64,000 bases of DNA from Heliomicrobium modesticaldum Ice1. Lineage in GTDB: Bacteria > Bacillota > Desulfitobacteriia > Heliobacteriales > Heliobacteriaceae. The stretch lies in assembly GCF_000019165.1 (NCBI RefSeq), contig NC_010337.2:847501-911500 (forward strand). The letters are read 5' to 3'. The notes beneath the pieces are model-generated. The model made no database searches and was not told the origin of the DNA. It saw only the letters and a program-made list of their open reading frames with translations. The position numbers and the translations under genes are program-made. This document shows, piece after piece, positions 36,424 through 49,096 of the stretch. How positions within the stretch are numbered: position 1 is the stretch's first letter; the number at the start of each line of letters is the position of its first letter.

Positions 36424-37926
36424 TCAGGACAGACCGAGCTTCAGCCGGGCTTTGCGGGCGGCGCGGCGCATCAGGTTCCAGCCGTTGGCGGCGGTGCGCA
36501 AGGGGTTCATCATCTCCGGTTTCCGGCGGAAGAAGTTCGCCTCGAAGAGGGGAAGGAGCAGGGAAGCCCAACCGAACTGGGTCAGGTGGATCATGTTTTT
36601 CCAGTAGGCCCGTTCTCGGTCCTCTTTCGAACCGGTGTGGGTCCACCAACTGAAGGAATGGTACATCTCTTCGATGGGACGTGACTGCTGCCGCTTCAGC
36701 TCTTCCCAGGTCAAAAGGCCCTTGTCGACGGCCAGCTTCTCGATGTCGGTGCCCGGCAGGAAGCTGAGGCCGTGCAGGTTCAAGGTGAAGGGCTTGTGCA
36801 GCTTCATGCAGAGGCGGTAGGTCATCTCCAGGTCTTCCACTGTCTCAAAGGGGCTGTCCAGGATCAGGTCGTAGATGACCTCGGGCACTTTGGCTTCCGC
36901 CAGGATGCGGCTCATCTCGATCAACTCTTCGTCTGTCTCGGGGCGGTAGTAGATCTCCTTGCGGATGCGCGGCGATCCATGCTGGATGCCGACGACGACC
37001 TGATGCAACCCTGCCTCGACGAGCATGGCCATGGTCTTGGCCTTGATCTTGTGCGGGTGGCCCCAGATGTTGAAGGGAAGGCCGATCTCTTGCTTGTAGC
37101 GGCCGACGAACTCGCGGACCCAGGCCTCGTCATCGGCGAAGATCTCGTCCCAGAACCAGACCATGCGCATGTTCTTGACGAGGCCTTTTGCCCAGCGCAG
37201 TTCCGCCAAGGTGCTGTCGACTGAGCGCAGGCGCACAAAAGGGCCTTTGCCCTTATAGATCCGTTTCAGGTTCAGGCTGCTGCAGTAGGAGCAGACATAG
37301 GGACAGCCGCGGGAGGCGCTCATCTCGTAGGAGACGCTGGCTACCTGAGGGTCGCAGCAGGTGAGCTTGCCGTCGCTGATGTGGTACTTGCCGTCGCCGC
37401 CCATGTCGGGGAAGGGCAAGGCGTCCAACTGCGCCTGCAGGGGGTTGAGCGGGTTGTGGACCACCTCGTCGCCGCGCCGGTAGGTGAGGTTGGGCACCTG
37501 GCTTAGCGCTTGCTTGCCGGAAAGCGCTTCAACGAGATCGACGATCGCCTCGTCGCATTCGCCGCGCATCACATAGTCGCAGTGTTCCAGGGCCTTCTCG
37601 GGAAACATGGTGGGATAGACGCCGCCCCAGACGAGGGTCGTCGATGGGAAGGCCGCTTTGATGCGGCGCGACATCTCATGGGCGGCCGACAGGTAGAAGG
37701 TGGACATGACGCTGAGACCGATCATGCGGGGGTTCAGCTCCATCAGCTGGTCAATGAGCAGCCGATACTCCCCATCAGAGGGGCTGCGCGCGTTCAGGCT
37801 GTTAAAGTCTTTGAAAAAGATCAGGCTGACCGGGTAGCCCTTCGCCTTTAAGACCGACGACAGGGCGCGCACCCCCAGCGCTTTGGCGTTGTAGAGACCG
37901 ATGAGCACAATGGGAAAGTCTTTCAT
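36424..37926 (-). CDS. B12-binding-domain radical SAM protein
   Basis: The 500-residue protein has an N-terminal Rossmann-like domain of the B12-binding type (about 1-130), without the DxHxxG cobalt-ligand motif, and a radical SAM core with Cys208, Cys212 and Cys215 (RGCPYVCSYC) that would bind the 4Fe-4S cluster. The C-terminal region holds WEELKRQQSRPIEEMYHSF. The family includes magnesium-protoporphyrin cyclase (BchE)-like and lipid-modifying enzymes; I cannot choose a substrate. ATG 37926 has GAGGTTG upstream; an in-frame ATG 37965 lacks one. It stands alone between ywmB and atpC, where Bacillus has no such gene. Confidence 0.85.
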   Translation of the reverse strand: MKDFPIVLIGLYNAKALGVRALSSVLKAKGYPVSLIFFKDFNSLNARSPSDGEYRLLIDQLMELNPRMIGLSVMSTFYLSAAHEMSRRIKAAFPSTTLVWGGVYPTMFPEKALEHCDYVMRGECDEAIVDLVEALSGKQALSQVPNLTYRRGDEVVHNPLNPLQAQLDALPFPDMGGDGKYHISDGKLTCCDPQVASVSYEMSASRGCPYVCSYCSSLNLKRIYKGKGPFVRLRSVDSTLAELRWAKGLVKNMRMVWFWDEIFADDEAWVREFVGRYKQEIGLPFNIWGHPHKIKAKTMAMLVEAGLHQVVVGIQHGSPRIRKEIYYRPETDEELIEMSRILAEAKVPEVIYDLILDSPFETVEDLEMTYRLCMKLHKPFTLNLHGLSFLPGTDIEKLAVDKGLLTWEELKRQQSRPIEEMYHSFSWWTHTGSKEDRERAYWKNMIHLTQFGWASLLLPLFEANFFRRKPEMMNPLRTAANGWNLMRRAARKARLKLGLS

Positions 37927-38045
37927 CCAAACAACCTCGTGCGAACGTATTTGCCAGCTCTCCAAATTGCCCGGCCTTTAGGCATCCCCGGCGTTGAAAG
38001 GAAGTGGCGGGAATTCTCGGCACCTTTTTCCATTTCTCTGCAAAC

Positions 38046-38088
38046 AAAAAAGGCGCCTCCCCTCATTATACATAAGGAGACGGCGCCG
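38046..38088 (-). terminator. Rho-independent terminator of the ATP synthase operon
   Basis: On the minus strand GGCGCC pairs with GGCGCC, then one mismatch and six further pairs, followed by TTTTTT. It lies 17 bases past the atpC stop and separates the operon from the radical SAM gene. Confidence 0.85.
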
Positions 38089-38104
38089 ACACAATCCGAA
38101 AGGA

Positions 38105-38521
38105 TTATTCTTTTCTCGCGGCTTCCAGGCGCAGGAGCGCCCGCTTGAGGGCCAGCTCGGCCCGCATCAGGTCCACTTCGGCGTTGCCGCTTTGGGCCTT
38201 TTCGATCCGCTCTTGCGCCCGCCGGCGGGCGGCTTCGGCCCGGGAGATGTCGATCTCCACAAGCTGCTCCGCCGCGTTGGCCAGGACGGTCACTGTATTA
38301 TCGGCCACTTCCAAGAAACCGCCGGTGATGGTCAGTTTCTGCGTTTGGCCCCCTTTGGTGTACTCCAGCAAGCCAATGGTCAAAGCAGTCAGCATGGGAG
38401 CGTGGTCGGCCAGGATACCGAGGCTGCCCTCGATACCGGGAGCAGAGGTGAACTCCACTTCCTCATTGACGACCACCCGCTCGGGAGTAACCACCTCGAG
38501 TAGGTAGGTCTTTTCGGCCAT
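38105..38521 (-). CDS. atpC: F1Fo ATP synthase subunit epsilon
   Basis: The 138-residue protein has the epsilon beta-sandwich (LEVVTPERVVVNEEVEF, PGIEGSLGILADHAPMLTAL) and the C-terminal helical hairpin (about 90-138, ISRAEAARRRAQERIEKAQ). It belongs to the F1 central stalk and can inhibit ATP hydrolysis. It is the last gene of the operon, 18 bases after atpD. Confidence 0.96.
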   Translation of the reverse strand: MAEKTYLLEVVTPERVVVNEEVEFTSAPGIEGSLGILADHAPMLTALTIGLLEYTKGGQTQKLTITGGFLEVADNTVTVLANAAEQLVEIDISRAEAARRRAQERIEKAQSGNAEVDLMRAELALKRALLRLEAARKE

Positions 38522-38539
38522 GACAGGTCACTCCCCTCT

Positions 38540-40000
<1,461 letters not shown>

Positions 40001-40873
40001 TCAGCCGAGGGCTGCCGCGCCGCCGACCACCTCGGAGATCTCCTTGGTGATGGCCGCCTGGCGGGCCCGGTTGAAGGACAGGGTTAGCTTGTTGATCATT
40101 TCCTTGGCGTTGTCCGTCGCCGATCCCATGGCCGTCATGCGGGCGCCCTGTTCGGAGGCTTTCGACTCCAGCAAGGCCCGGTAGATCTGGTTTTCCACAT
40201 ACTTGGGAAGCAGCTCGTCCAGGACAGCTTCGGGGCTCGGTTCGAAGGCATAGAGCGGCTGGGGACCCTTGCTGTCTTTTGCGCTGTTAGCGCTTTCGCC
40301 GGCTTGAGCCGGGATGGGCAGCAGTTGCATCTGGACAGGCTTTTGGGTCAAGGCGGAGTAAAATTCGGTGAAGACGAGTTGCACCTGGTCGACGGTTCCC
40401 TGTTCGTAGAGCTCCATGACCTTGGCGGCGATCTCCTTGGCCATGCCGAAGGAGATGTCTTCGCCCAGACCGACGTAGTCCGCTTCGATCCTCTTCCCCA
40501 TCCGTTTGAAGAAGTCTCGGCTCTTGCGGCCGACACAGACTAAGGAGACGTCGTCGCGTCCCTTGATCTCGTTGTTCACCTTGCGGATGATGTTGGCGTT
40601 GTAACCGCCGCAGAGGCCCCGATCGGCGGTGATGACCACGTAACCGACCCGTTTGACCTCCCGCGTCGTCAGGAGGGGATGGTTCACGTCGGAGGCGGCC
40701 GCCACCAGGCGCGAGAGAACCCCTTGGATGCGCTTGGCGTAGGGGCGGGCCTGGATGACCTTCTCCTGGGCCTTGCGCAGCTTCGCCGCCGCCACCATCT
40801 TCATCGCCTTGGTGATCTGCTGGGTGCTTTTGATGGAACGGATGCGGCGTTTGATATCGCGCATTCCGGGCAT
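40001..40873 (-). CDS. atpG: F1Fo ATP synthase subunit gamma
   Basis: The 290-residue central shaft has the N-terminal coiled coil ([20 protein letters not shown]) and C-terminal coil ([40 protein letters not shown]), with the Rossmann-like middle ([14 protein letters not shown]). A GAGGTG site precedes ATG 40873. An extra polar segment near residues 200-210 ([15 protein letters not shown]) is slightly longer than in many relatives. Confidence 0.97.
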   Translation of the reverse strand: MPGMRDIKRRIRSIKSTQQITKAMKMVAAAKLRKAQEKVIQARPYAKRIQGVLSRLVAAASDVNHPLLTTREVKRVGYVVITADRGLCGGYNANIIRKVNNEIKGRDDVSLVCVGRKSRDFFKRMGKRIEADYVGLGEDISFGMAKEIAAKVMELYEQGTVDQVQLVFTEFYSALTQKPVQMQLLPIPAQAGESANSAKDSKGPQPLYAFEPSPEAVLDELLPKYVENQIYRALLESKASEQGARMTAMGSATDNAKEMINKLTLSFNRARQAAITKEISEVVGGAAALG

Positions 40874-40924
40874 TCTATTTTCACCTCGCTATTGCCGAGC
40901 GTCTAGTCCGGCAGACGCCCCGTC

Positions 40925-43024
<2,100 letters not shown>

Positions 43025-43031
<7 letters not shown>

Positions 43032-43534
43032 GGCAGTTTCCCCACTTCATTGATGACCTCGTCCACCAGTTGGCGTTGGGTCGGCTCATCCAGGTTTTTG
43101 CGGATCACCTTTTCCGCGGCCAGAATGGACAGGTTGACGACATGGCTGCGCAGTTCTTCCAGGGCTTTTTCTTTTTCCCGCTGGATGTCGGCGACAGCCT
43201 TTTCTTTGAGGCGGTTGGCCTCTGCCTGGGCGGCGGCGACGATTTCCTGCGCTTTTTCTTCACCGACTTTGGTGGCGCGTGCGATCAGGTCATGGGCTTC
43301 CTGGCGGGCCTTGGCCAGTTCGGCGGCATTCTCGGCCCGCATCCGGTTGGCTTCTTCCAGGTCGTTTTCGGCGCGGCTGATCGACTCTTCGACCTTTTGA
43401 CGCCGTTCGTCGAGGGCTTTCAAGATGGGCTTGAAAGCGACCTGCTGGAGGATGAAGACAAGGATCAGGAAGCTGATCAGCATGGCCAGAAAGGTCTCGT
43501 TCAGATGGAGCGCGTGAAGGACCGATTCTAGCAC
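43025..43534 (-). CDS. atpF: F1Fo ATP synthase subunit b
   Basis: The 169-residue stator has one N-terminal membrane helix (about 15-33) and a long charged coiled coil rich in Glu, Ala, Lys and Arg. GTG 43534 is placed after AAGGAGGT. Only one b gene is present, unlike the bb' pair of cyanobacteria and phototrophic proteobacteria. Confidence 0.95.
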
Positions 43535-43647
43535 CGCTTAACCTCCTTAAACGGAGCAAACGCTACGCTGTATTTCTTTTGGGTATACGGTTCGGCTCGA
43601 TAAATGCTAAGGGGATCGGCCGAAAGATGACGGGGCGAAAGCGCAGC

Positions 43648-43970
<323 letters not shown>

Positions 43971-44705
43971 TTAATGGCTATCGGCTGCGCCGATGGCTTG
44001 CGAGATGTACACGATCGTCAAGACCGTGAAGACGAAGGACTGGATGGCGCCGACGAAGACGGAGAAGCCCAGCCAGATCACGTGGGGAATGAACCCGCCC
44101 AAGAGATAGACCAGTCCGAAGGGGATGAACGTGAGGAGCACCTTGATCAGCACTTCGCCGGCAAAGATGTTCCCGTAAAGACGGAAGGCCAGGGTGACGG
44201 GTTTGGTCAGCAGCTCGATCGCGTGGATCGGGAAGAAGAGCCAGTGCGGCGAGAAGAAGTGCCCGAAATAGTGGGTGCCGTTGTACTTGATCCCGTAGTA
44301 CTGGGCCAGGATGATGGTCATCGTGGCCAGCGCCAAGGTCAGGTTCAAGTCGGCCGTGGGCGACATCAGGTTGCCGGCGGTGTGCAGGTGGCCGAGCCCG
44401 AAGGTGAAGTTCGGGAACAGGCCGATCATGTTGGAGACGAAGATGAACATGATCAGCGTCACCAGGTAGGCCAGCAGCCCCGCCATTTTCTTGTAGTCGG
44501 TGTTGTCGGCGACAATCTTGGCGACAAAGTCGATGACGAACTCCCAGACGGCGACGATCCGGTCAGGGGTGCCGCTGGTCGCCCGTCTTCCCGCTATGTA
44601 GCCAAAAATGATGAGAATGGCCATGACCAACCAGGTGAACAGCAGGGTGTCGGCCCAAAAGGTCATTCCCATGAAGTGCCACTCCGGACGCACGTGTTCT
44701 TCCAT
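43971..44705 (-). CDS. atpB: F1Fo ATP synthase subunit a
   Basis: The 244-residue membrane subunit forms the proton half-channels. The essential Arg lies in LAFRLYGNIFAGE; conserved sequences DFVAKIVADNTDY, VSNMIGLFPNF and PVTLAFRLYGN are also present. Several helices are evident. It starts 21 bases after atpI. Confidence 0.96.
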   Translation of the reverse strand: MEEHVRPEWHFMGMTFWADTLLFTWLVMAILIIFGYIAGRRATSGTPDRIVAVWEFVIDFVAKIVADNTDYKKMAGLLAYLVTLIMFIFVSNMIGLFPNFTFGLGHLHTAGNLMSPTADLNLTLALATMTIILAQYYGIKYNGTHYFGHFFSPHWLFFPIHAIELLTKPVTLAFRLYGNIFAGEVLIKVLLTFIPFGLVYLLGGFIPHVIWLGFSVFVGAIQSFVFTVLTIVYISQAIGAADSH

Positions 44706-44726
44706 GTGTTTTCTGATTCACCCCTT

Positions 44727-45116
44727 TCACTTCGTGTTTTCCCAGTAGTAGGGTTTCCGGCTCTCCCGCCAGCCGATGACCGTCGAGGTCAACGGCGTCA
44801 TCAGCAGGCCGAGGCCGGTCGTGAGGAGATCAAAAGCCCCGGGGGTTTTGAACGCGAGCAGCAAGGCCAGCAGTCCCAGGCTGAATCGCGCCAGGGCGCT
44901 GAATTGGATGCTGCGAAGGGCCTTCTCGGGGGATTGATTCTCCAGGCGGCGAAGCCGCATCGAAAGAAGCCAGGAAGCTAAGAGCCCCGAAAACCAGCCG
45001 AGGGCGAACCCGGCAGGATACTCGGGCCTATCGACAAAAGGTATCAGCGCCAGGCCGGCTCCCACCCCTAGGAGGCCCAGCCGCCATACCTTAGATAAAA
45101 GGCGCTGCAATTCCAT
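44727..45116 (-). CDS. atpI: ATP synthase subunit I (AtpI)
   Basis: The 129-residue protein has four predicted membrane helices and an arginine-rich middle loop (RLRRLENQSPEKALRS). It lies between atpZ and atpB, the normal position. The subunit I family helps assemble the c ring or take up magnesium; it varies strongly, so the call rests partly on position. Confidence 0.8.
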   Translation of the reverse strand: MELQRLLSKVWRLGLLGVGAGLALIPFVDRPEYPAGFALGWFSGLLASWLLSMRLRRLENQSPEKALRSIQFSALARFSLGLLALLLAFKTPGAFDLLTTGLGLLMTPLTSTVIGWRESRKPYYWENTK

Positions 45117-45164
45117 CGCGCTTGTCCTCTCCCGTAACCACCTTGCCGGGTGTGTCGCGACGCG

Positions 45165-45425
45165 TCAGGGCGCCGGCTCTTTCCCTGGTTTGTCTTTCTC
45201 TTCCTTGAAAAAAGCAGTTACCAGGTAATAGACACCGAAAAACCCGCCGGCGACGCCCAGCAATACGCCAGTGAGCATCAGCCACGGGTCCGTCCCCCAA
45301 GCCTTATCTGCGTAGCGGCCTGCCGTAAACCCGATGAAAACCGAGGCCGCGAACTCGGCGCCGATGGTAGAAGCCAGCGCGAACGCTTTCAGAACCCGAC
45401 GAGAAGGCAGATGCAGATCGGCCAA
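45165..45425 (-). CDS. atpZ: AtpZ-like ATP synthase accessory protein
   Basis: The 86-residue protein has two membrane helices with GFTAGRYADKAWGTDPWLM between them and a charged C-terminus, as in AtpZ/AtpI-type proteins. TTG 45425 lies six bases after GGGAGG. It is the first gene of the operon, 48 bases before atpI. Confidence 0.85.
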   Translation of the reverse strand: MADLHLPSRRVLKAFALASTIGAEFAASVFIGFTAGRYADKAWGTDPWLMLTGVLLGVAGGFFGVYYLVTAFFKEEKDKPGKEPAP

Positions 45426-45752
45426 GCCTTTCCCTCCCGCTGCCTGCAGGCAAAACTAGGATGCCCTGGATGGTTCGGCCTCATTCTCTCTTTCCCTCTG
45501 CCGCTTTTCTTCAACAGTGCTTCGGCAAAGCTCATACACATTTAAGCCGACATGTAGTATTCGCGGCGACAGGCCAAAATCCTCTCTTGTACCAAAAAGA
45601 ACAGCAAAGTCGCAAAAAAACAGTCGATTCGTTGTGCAGTCGGCGATCCGATTCGGCATCTCCGATCCGATTCGGCATCCCCGATCCGATTCGGCATCCC
45701 CGATCCGATTCGGCATCTCCGATCCGATTCGGCATCTCCGATCCGATTCGCT
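45426..45752. other. Gap between wecB and the atp operon
   Basis: The right part (45644-45757) is a 19-bp repeat array that extends from the 3' end of wecB. The left part, 45426-45643, must hold the atp promoter, but I see no convincing -35/-10 pair. Confidence 0.7.
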
Positions 45753-45757
45753 CTACC
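45644..45757. repeat. 19-bp tandem repeat, six copies
   Basis: CGATCCGATTCGGCATCTC (or ...CCC) repeats six times from 45644; the last copy (45739-45757) has diverged and overlaps the wecB stop. Further divergent copies continue into the last codons of wecB (TTCGGCATCCCTGATTC at 45766-45782). Confidence 0.9.
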
Positions 45758-46970
45758 CCTGATTCGGTTCGGCATCCCTGATTCTATCGATCTGTGGCGA
45801 GAAAGGCGTCGGCCGCTTTGGGGACCGTTGAAAGTGATGCAAGATGGCCCGGACTGTCCGTTCGGACGCCTTGCCGTCCCCGTAGGGGTTGACGGCGTTG
45901 GCCATGGCCTCGTAGGCCTGCCGGTCATTGAGCAGGGTGAGGGCCTCCCGCGTGATGGCGGCTGCGTCGGTCCCGACCAGTTTGACCGTGCCGGCGGTGA
46001 CCGCCTCGGGCCGTTCCGTCGTGTCGCGCAGCACCAGGACGGGCTTGCCCAGCGAGGGCGCCTCCTCCTGCATGCCGCCCGAGTCGGTCAAGACCAGCGT
46101 CGAGCGGGCCATCAGGTTGACGAAAGGCGCATAGTCCATCGGCTCGACCAGATGGACGCGGGGATGATCGCCGAGCACCTCGGCGACGACGCGCCGGACA
46201 GCCGGGTTTTTGTGGACCGGAAAGACGACGGCCGCCTGGGGACGAGCCTCTAAGATCTCATAGAGCGCCCGGTAGACCTGGCGCATCGGCTCGCCCAGGT
46301 TCTCCCGGCGGTGGGTCGTCACCAGCAGGATCTCCCGTCCTGCATAGTCGATCCCTGCGAGGACGGGATCTTGGAAACGGTAGTCGGGCTTCACCGTCGC
46401 CAGCAAGGCGTCGATGACGGTGTTGCCCGTCACATAGATGCGCTCTTCCTTGACGCCTTCCTGCAACAGGTTTTGCCGCGACGTGGCTGTCGGGGCAAAA
46501 TGCAGATCGGCGACAGCGCCGGTCAGGCGGCGATTCAACTCCTCCGGAAAGGGCGAGTACTTGTTATGGGTGCGCAAACCTGCCTCGACGTGACCGACGG
46601 GGATCTGCTGGTAAAAGGCGGCCAGGGCGGCCACAAAGGTGGTCGTCGTATCGCCGTGGACCAGGACCAGATCAGGCTTTTCCTGCTCCAGCACCGGCTT
46701 CAGGCCGAGCAGCGCCCGGGCGGTGACATCGTAGAGGGTCTGTTCCGGTGCCATGATGTTCAGGTCATGATCGGGCGTGATGCGAAAGAGGTCGAGCACC
46801 TGGTCGAGCATCTCCCGATGCTGGGCCGTCACGGCCACCTTCGAGATGATCTGGCCGGGATGCTGCTCCAGGGCCTTGACGACCGGCGCCATTTTGATCG
46901 CTTCCGGACGGGTTCCGAAGATGGACATTACCTTGATCGGTTCTGGCACCTGCTTCACTGCCTTTCCCAT
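45753..46970 (-). CDS. wecB: UDP-N-acetylglucosamine 2-epimerase (non-hydrolysing)
   Basis: WecB/MnaA converts UDP-GlcNAc to UDP-ManNAc for wall teichoic acid or secondary wall polymer. The 405-residue protein has the opening SIFGTRPEAIKMAPVV, VHGDTTTTF, HVEAGLRT, LLVTTHRRENLG and TDSGGMQEEAPSLGKPVL motifs. The last residues (RIRDAEPNQG) are encoded within the degenerate repeat and are not conserved. Its product would feed the TagA-type enzyme at 11444. Confidence 0.94.
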   Translation of the reverse strand: MGKAVKQVPEPIKVMSIFGTRPEAIKMAPVVKALEQHPGQIISKVAVTAQHREMLDQVLDLFRITPDHDLNIMAPEQTLYDVTARALLGLKPVLEQEKPDLVLVHGDTTTTFVAALAAFYQQIPVGHVEAGLRTHNKYSPFPEELNRRLTGAVADLHFAPTATSRQNLLQEGVKEERIYVTGNTVIDALLATVKPDYRFQDPVLAGIDYAGREILLVTTHRRENLGEPMRQVYRALYEILEARPQAAVVFPVHKNPAVRRVVAEVLGDHPRVHLVEPMDYAPFVNLMARSTLVLTDSGGMQEEAPSLGKPVLVLRDTTERPEAVTAGTVKLVGTDAAAITREALTLLNDRQAYEAMANAVNPYGDGKASERTVRAILHHFQRSPKRPTPFSPQIDRIRDAEPNQG

Positions 46971-47035
46971 TTTTTCCGCTGATGGGGTATCTCTTGGGAC
47001 GACGCCGAGGGCGTCTGTGCTTCACGGAGCACGGT

Positions 47036-47506
47036 TTACGGAGCATCCCTTCCGCCCTTTATGTACCCCCGCCGGATCAATTTTTCCCGATGTTCCGCGA
47101 TGAGGCCCTCCAGATCCACGTCCAGTTGGTACATGAAGGTGGCGCAGGTCTGCATCACATCAAGCAGTTCCCGGGCGATCAGCTTGTCGATCGCTTTCGG
47201 GGTCAGTTCGTCTTCCGCCTCATCGCTGCCGATCGCGGCCGCAAGTTCAGCCAGCTGCGCCGCCAATCCCGCTTCCGCGATGCCCTGTCCCGATTGGAGC
47301 CATCCCTCGAGCCTGCAGGCCACTTCCCGGGCACGCAGCTTGCGCATCACCGCCTGTCGCTCCTCCCCGTTGAGACGCCGCACCTTCCCGCAGATCTCGG
47401 CCAGCTCGCCGGCCTCTTCCACCAGTTTGATCATGGTGCTTTCGATGGTCGGTGACAGCGCCAAGCGGGGGAAGACCGTTTCCAACTGCTTGACCAGATC
47501 GGTCAT
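47036..47506 (-). CDS. MazG-like nucleotide pyrophosphohydrolase domain protein
   Basis: ATG 47506 follows GGGGGGAG by seven bases, giving 156 residues. The MazG-type metal-binding pattern is visible: the EEAGELAE helix and ELLDVMQTCATFM later. Such proteins hydrolyse nucleoside triphosphates or clear non-canonical nucleotides. It is translated between dCMP deaminase and wecB; the neighbour suggests nucleotide metabolism. The exact substrate is unknown. Confidence 0.75.
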   Translation of the reverse strand: MTDLVKQLETVFPRLALSPTIESTMIKLVEEAGELAEICGKVRRLNGEERQAVMRKLRAREVACRLEGWLQSGQGIAEAGLAAQLAELAAAIGSDEAEDELTPKAIDKLIARELLDVMQTCATFMYQLDVDLEGLIAEHREKLIRRGYIKGGRDAP

Positions 47507-47531
47507 GGCGGCTCCCCCCTTATCCTCACCT

Positions 47532-47972
47532 TCATGCTGTCGGCGCTTCGTCGATCCCTTTTTGCCTGGGCAGATGGCGCACCTCGATCCAAGGGGCCAT
47601 CTTGAACCAGTCCTGCTCGGTATGATAGTCTCGGGCAAAGACGACCCGCCTTATACCCGAGGAGATGATGACTTTTGCACATTCGGCGCAAGGCCGGTCA
47701 GTCACATATATTGTCGCGCCTTTCCGTTCTTCCGGCGAGCACTCCATGATCGCGTTGACCTCGGCATGGATCGTTCGGACGCAGTGGTTGTTCCACATAC
47801 AACAGCCTGCATCGGTGCAATGGGGCAGGCCGGCGGGGCTTCCGTTGTAGCCTGTCCCCTTGATCCGCTTGTCCTTCACGATCACAGCGCCGACGCTGCG
47901 CCGAGGGCAGGTGCTACGGCTGGAGACGGCAAAGGCGATGTCGATGAAGTAGCTGTCCCAGTCTTTGCGCAT
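47532..47972 (-). CDS. comEB: Deoxycytidylate deaminase (ComEB-like)
   Basis: The 146-residue enzyme deaminates dCMP to dUMP for thymidylate synthesis. The zinc site is His69-Ala-Glu71 (TIHAEVNAIMEC) with Cys95 and Cys98 (DRPCAECAKVI). A second Cys/His-rich motif (HCTDAGCCMWNNHC) is typical of dCMP deaminases. The comEB name follows Bacillus; the competence link is not implied. Confidence 0.93.
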   Translation of the reverse strand: MRKDWDSYFIDIAFAVSSRSTCPRRSVGAVIVKDKRIKGTGYNGSPAGLPHCTDAGCCMWNNHCVRTIHAEVNAIMECSPEERKGATIYVTDRPCAECAKVIISSGIRRVVFARDYHTEQDWFKMAPWIEVRHLPRQKGIDEAPTA

Positions 47973-48407
47973 GTGATTCCCCTATTCTTCGTCGGGATTT
48001 TGAACGGACGGTGTGATAAACGAGGCCATTTCGGAGCATTTCCGTAAATCGGGGCTTATTAGCTCCGCTCGCTAAGTTCGCTGGGTTGCTTTGCAGGCGC
48101 GCCAAATCTCTGGGGCTTTTCTGCATGTCATGGCGCGCTTTTTCCGCTTCGCAACCGGCGCTCGCGACGCCGCTCCGCCCAAACCGCTGGCCCGGATTTA
48201 CTTTATCCGATCGTCAGATCCCGGTTTGACATATCATCTAAGAAAAAGGACCCAGAAAAAGGACAAAAAATCTCTGCGTATTAACCCACCCTTAATAATA
48301 GCGGGCTTTCAATTCCATCGCAACGGCCTTCCCAAAAAAGACCTTTGCCTGAAAATTGATTCCAGACAAAGGTCTTTTTCCTTTGCGCCCCTTATTGATG
48401 GCTTGGG
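47973..48407. other. Intergenic region between upp and comEB
   Basis: Apart from the upp terminator at 48335-48379 the 435-bp gap shows no gene. It contains GC-rich stretches and a tract of A residues near 48240-48275. The right part may hold the comEB promoter. Confidence 0.6.
48335..48379 (-). terminator. Rho-independent terminator after upp
   Basis: A near-perfect 13-bp stem (AAAAAGACCTTTG/CAAAGGTCTTTTT) lies 28 bases past the upp stop. Its arms carry A and T runs on both sides, so it could act in both directions. Confidence 0.85.
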
Positions 48408-49037
48408 TTATTTCGTTCCGAAGAGGCGGTCGCCGGCGTCGCCGAGGCCGGGGACGATGTAGGCGTGGTCGTTCAGGCAGGGGTCGAGGGCGGCGGCATA
48501 GATGTCCACATCGGGGTGATCCTGTTCGACGCGGGACACGCCTTCGGGGGCGGCGATCAGGACGACCAGCTTGATGTGACGGGCGCCTTTCTGTTTGAGC
48601 AGGGTGAGCGCCGCCGACGCGGAGCCGCCGGTGGCCAACATCGGGTCGATGACGATCATGTCCCGCTCGGCCACATCGGGCGGCAGTTTGCAGTAGTACT
48701 CCACCGGCTCCAGCGTCTTAGGATCGCGATAGAGCCCCACATGGCCCACCTTGGCCGCCGGGATCAGTTTGACGAAGCCGTTGATCATACCCAGGCCGGC
48801 CCGCAGGATGGCTACGACGCCCAGCTTTTTGCCGGCCAGCACCTTCGTCTTGGCGACGGCGACGGGCGTCTCCACCTCCGTCTCGACAAGGGGCAGTTCC
48901 CGGGTCACCTCGTAGGCCATCAGCATGGCCACCTCTTCGACCAGTTCCCGGAACTCCTTGGAACCTGTGTTCTTCGAGCGGATGAAACTCAATTTATGTT
49001 GGATCAGCGGATGATCCATGATCACAACCCTGGCCAT
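48408..49037 (-). CDS. upp: Uracil phosphoribosyltransferase
   Basis: Upp salvages uracil to UMP with PRPP. The 209-residue enzyme has the family start [20 protein letters not shown], the PRPP motif [18 protein letters not shown] and the C-terminal uracil-binding [11 protein letters not shown]. It follows glyA and lies in a nucleotide and one-carbon group. Confidence 0.96.
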
Positions 49038-49096
49038 CTCAGTTCCCCCCGGTATTCAAGTGTTCGCCCATTTCCTAGTGCGGCGGGCGGCGACGA

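Noticed and set aside
48091-48462. Plus-strand frame in the gap before upp
   Set aside because: It crosses the upp terminator and the end of upp, has low-complexity GC content and no ribosome site.
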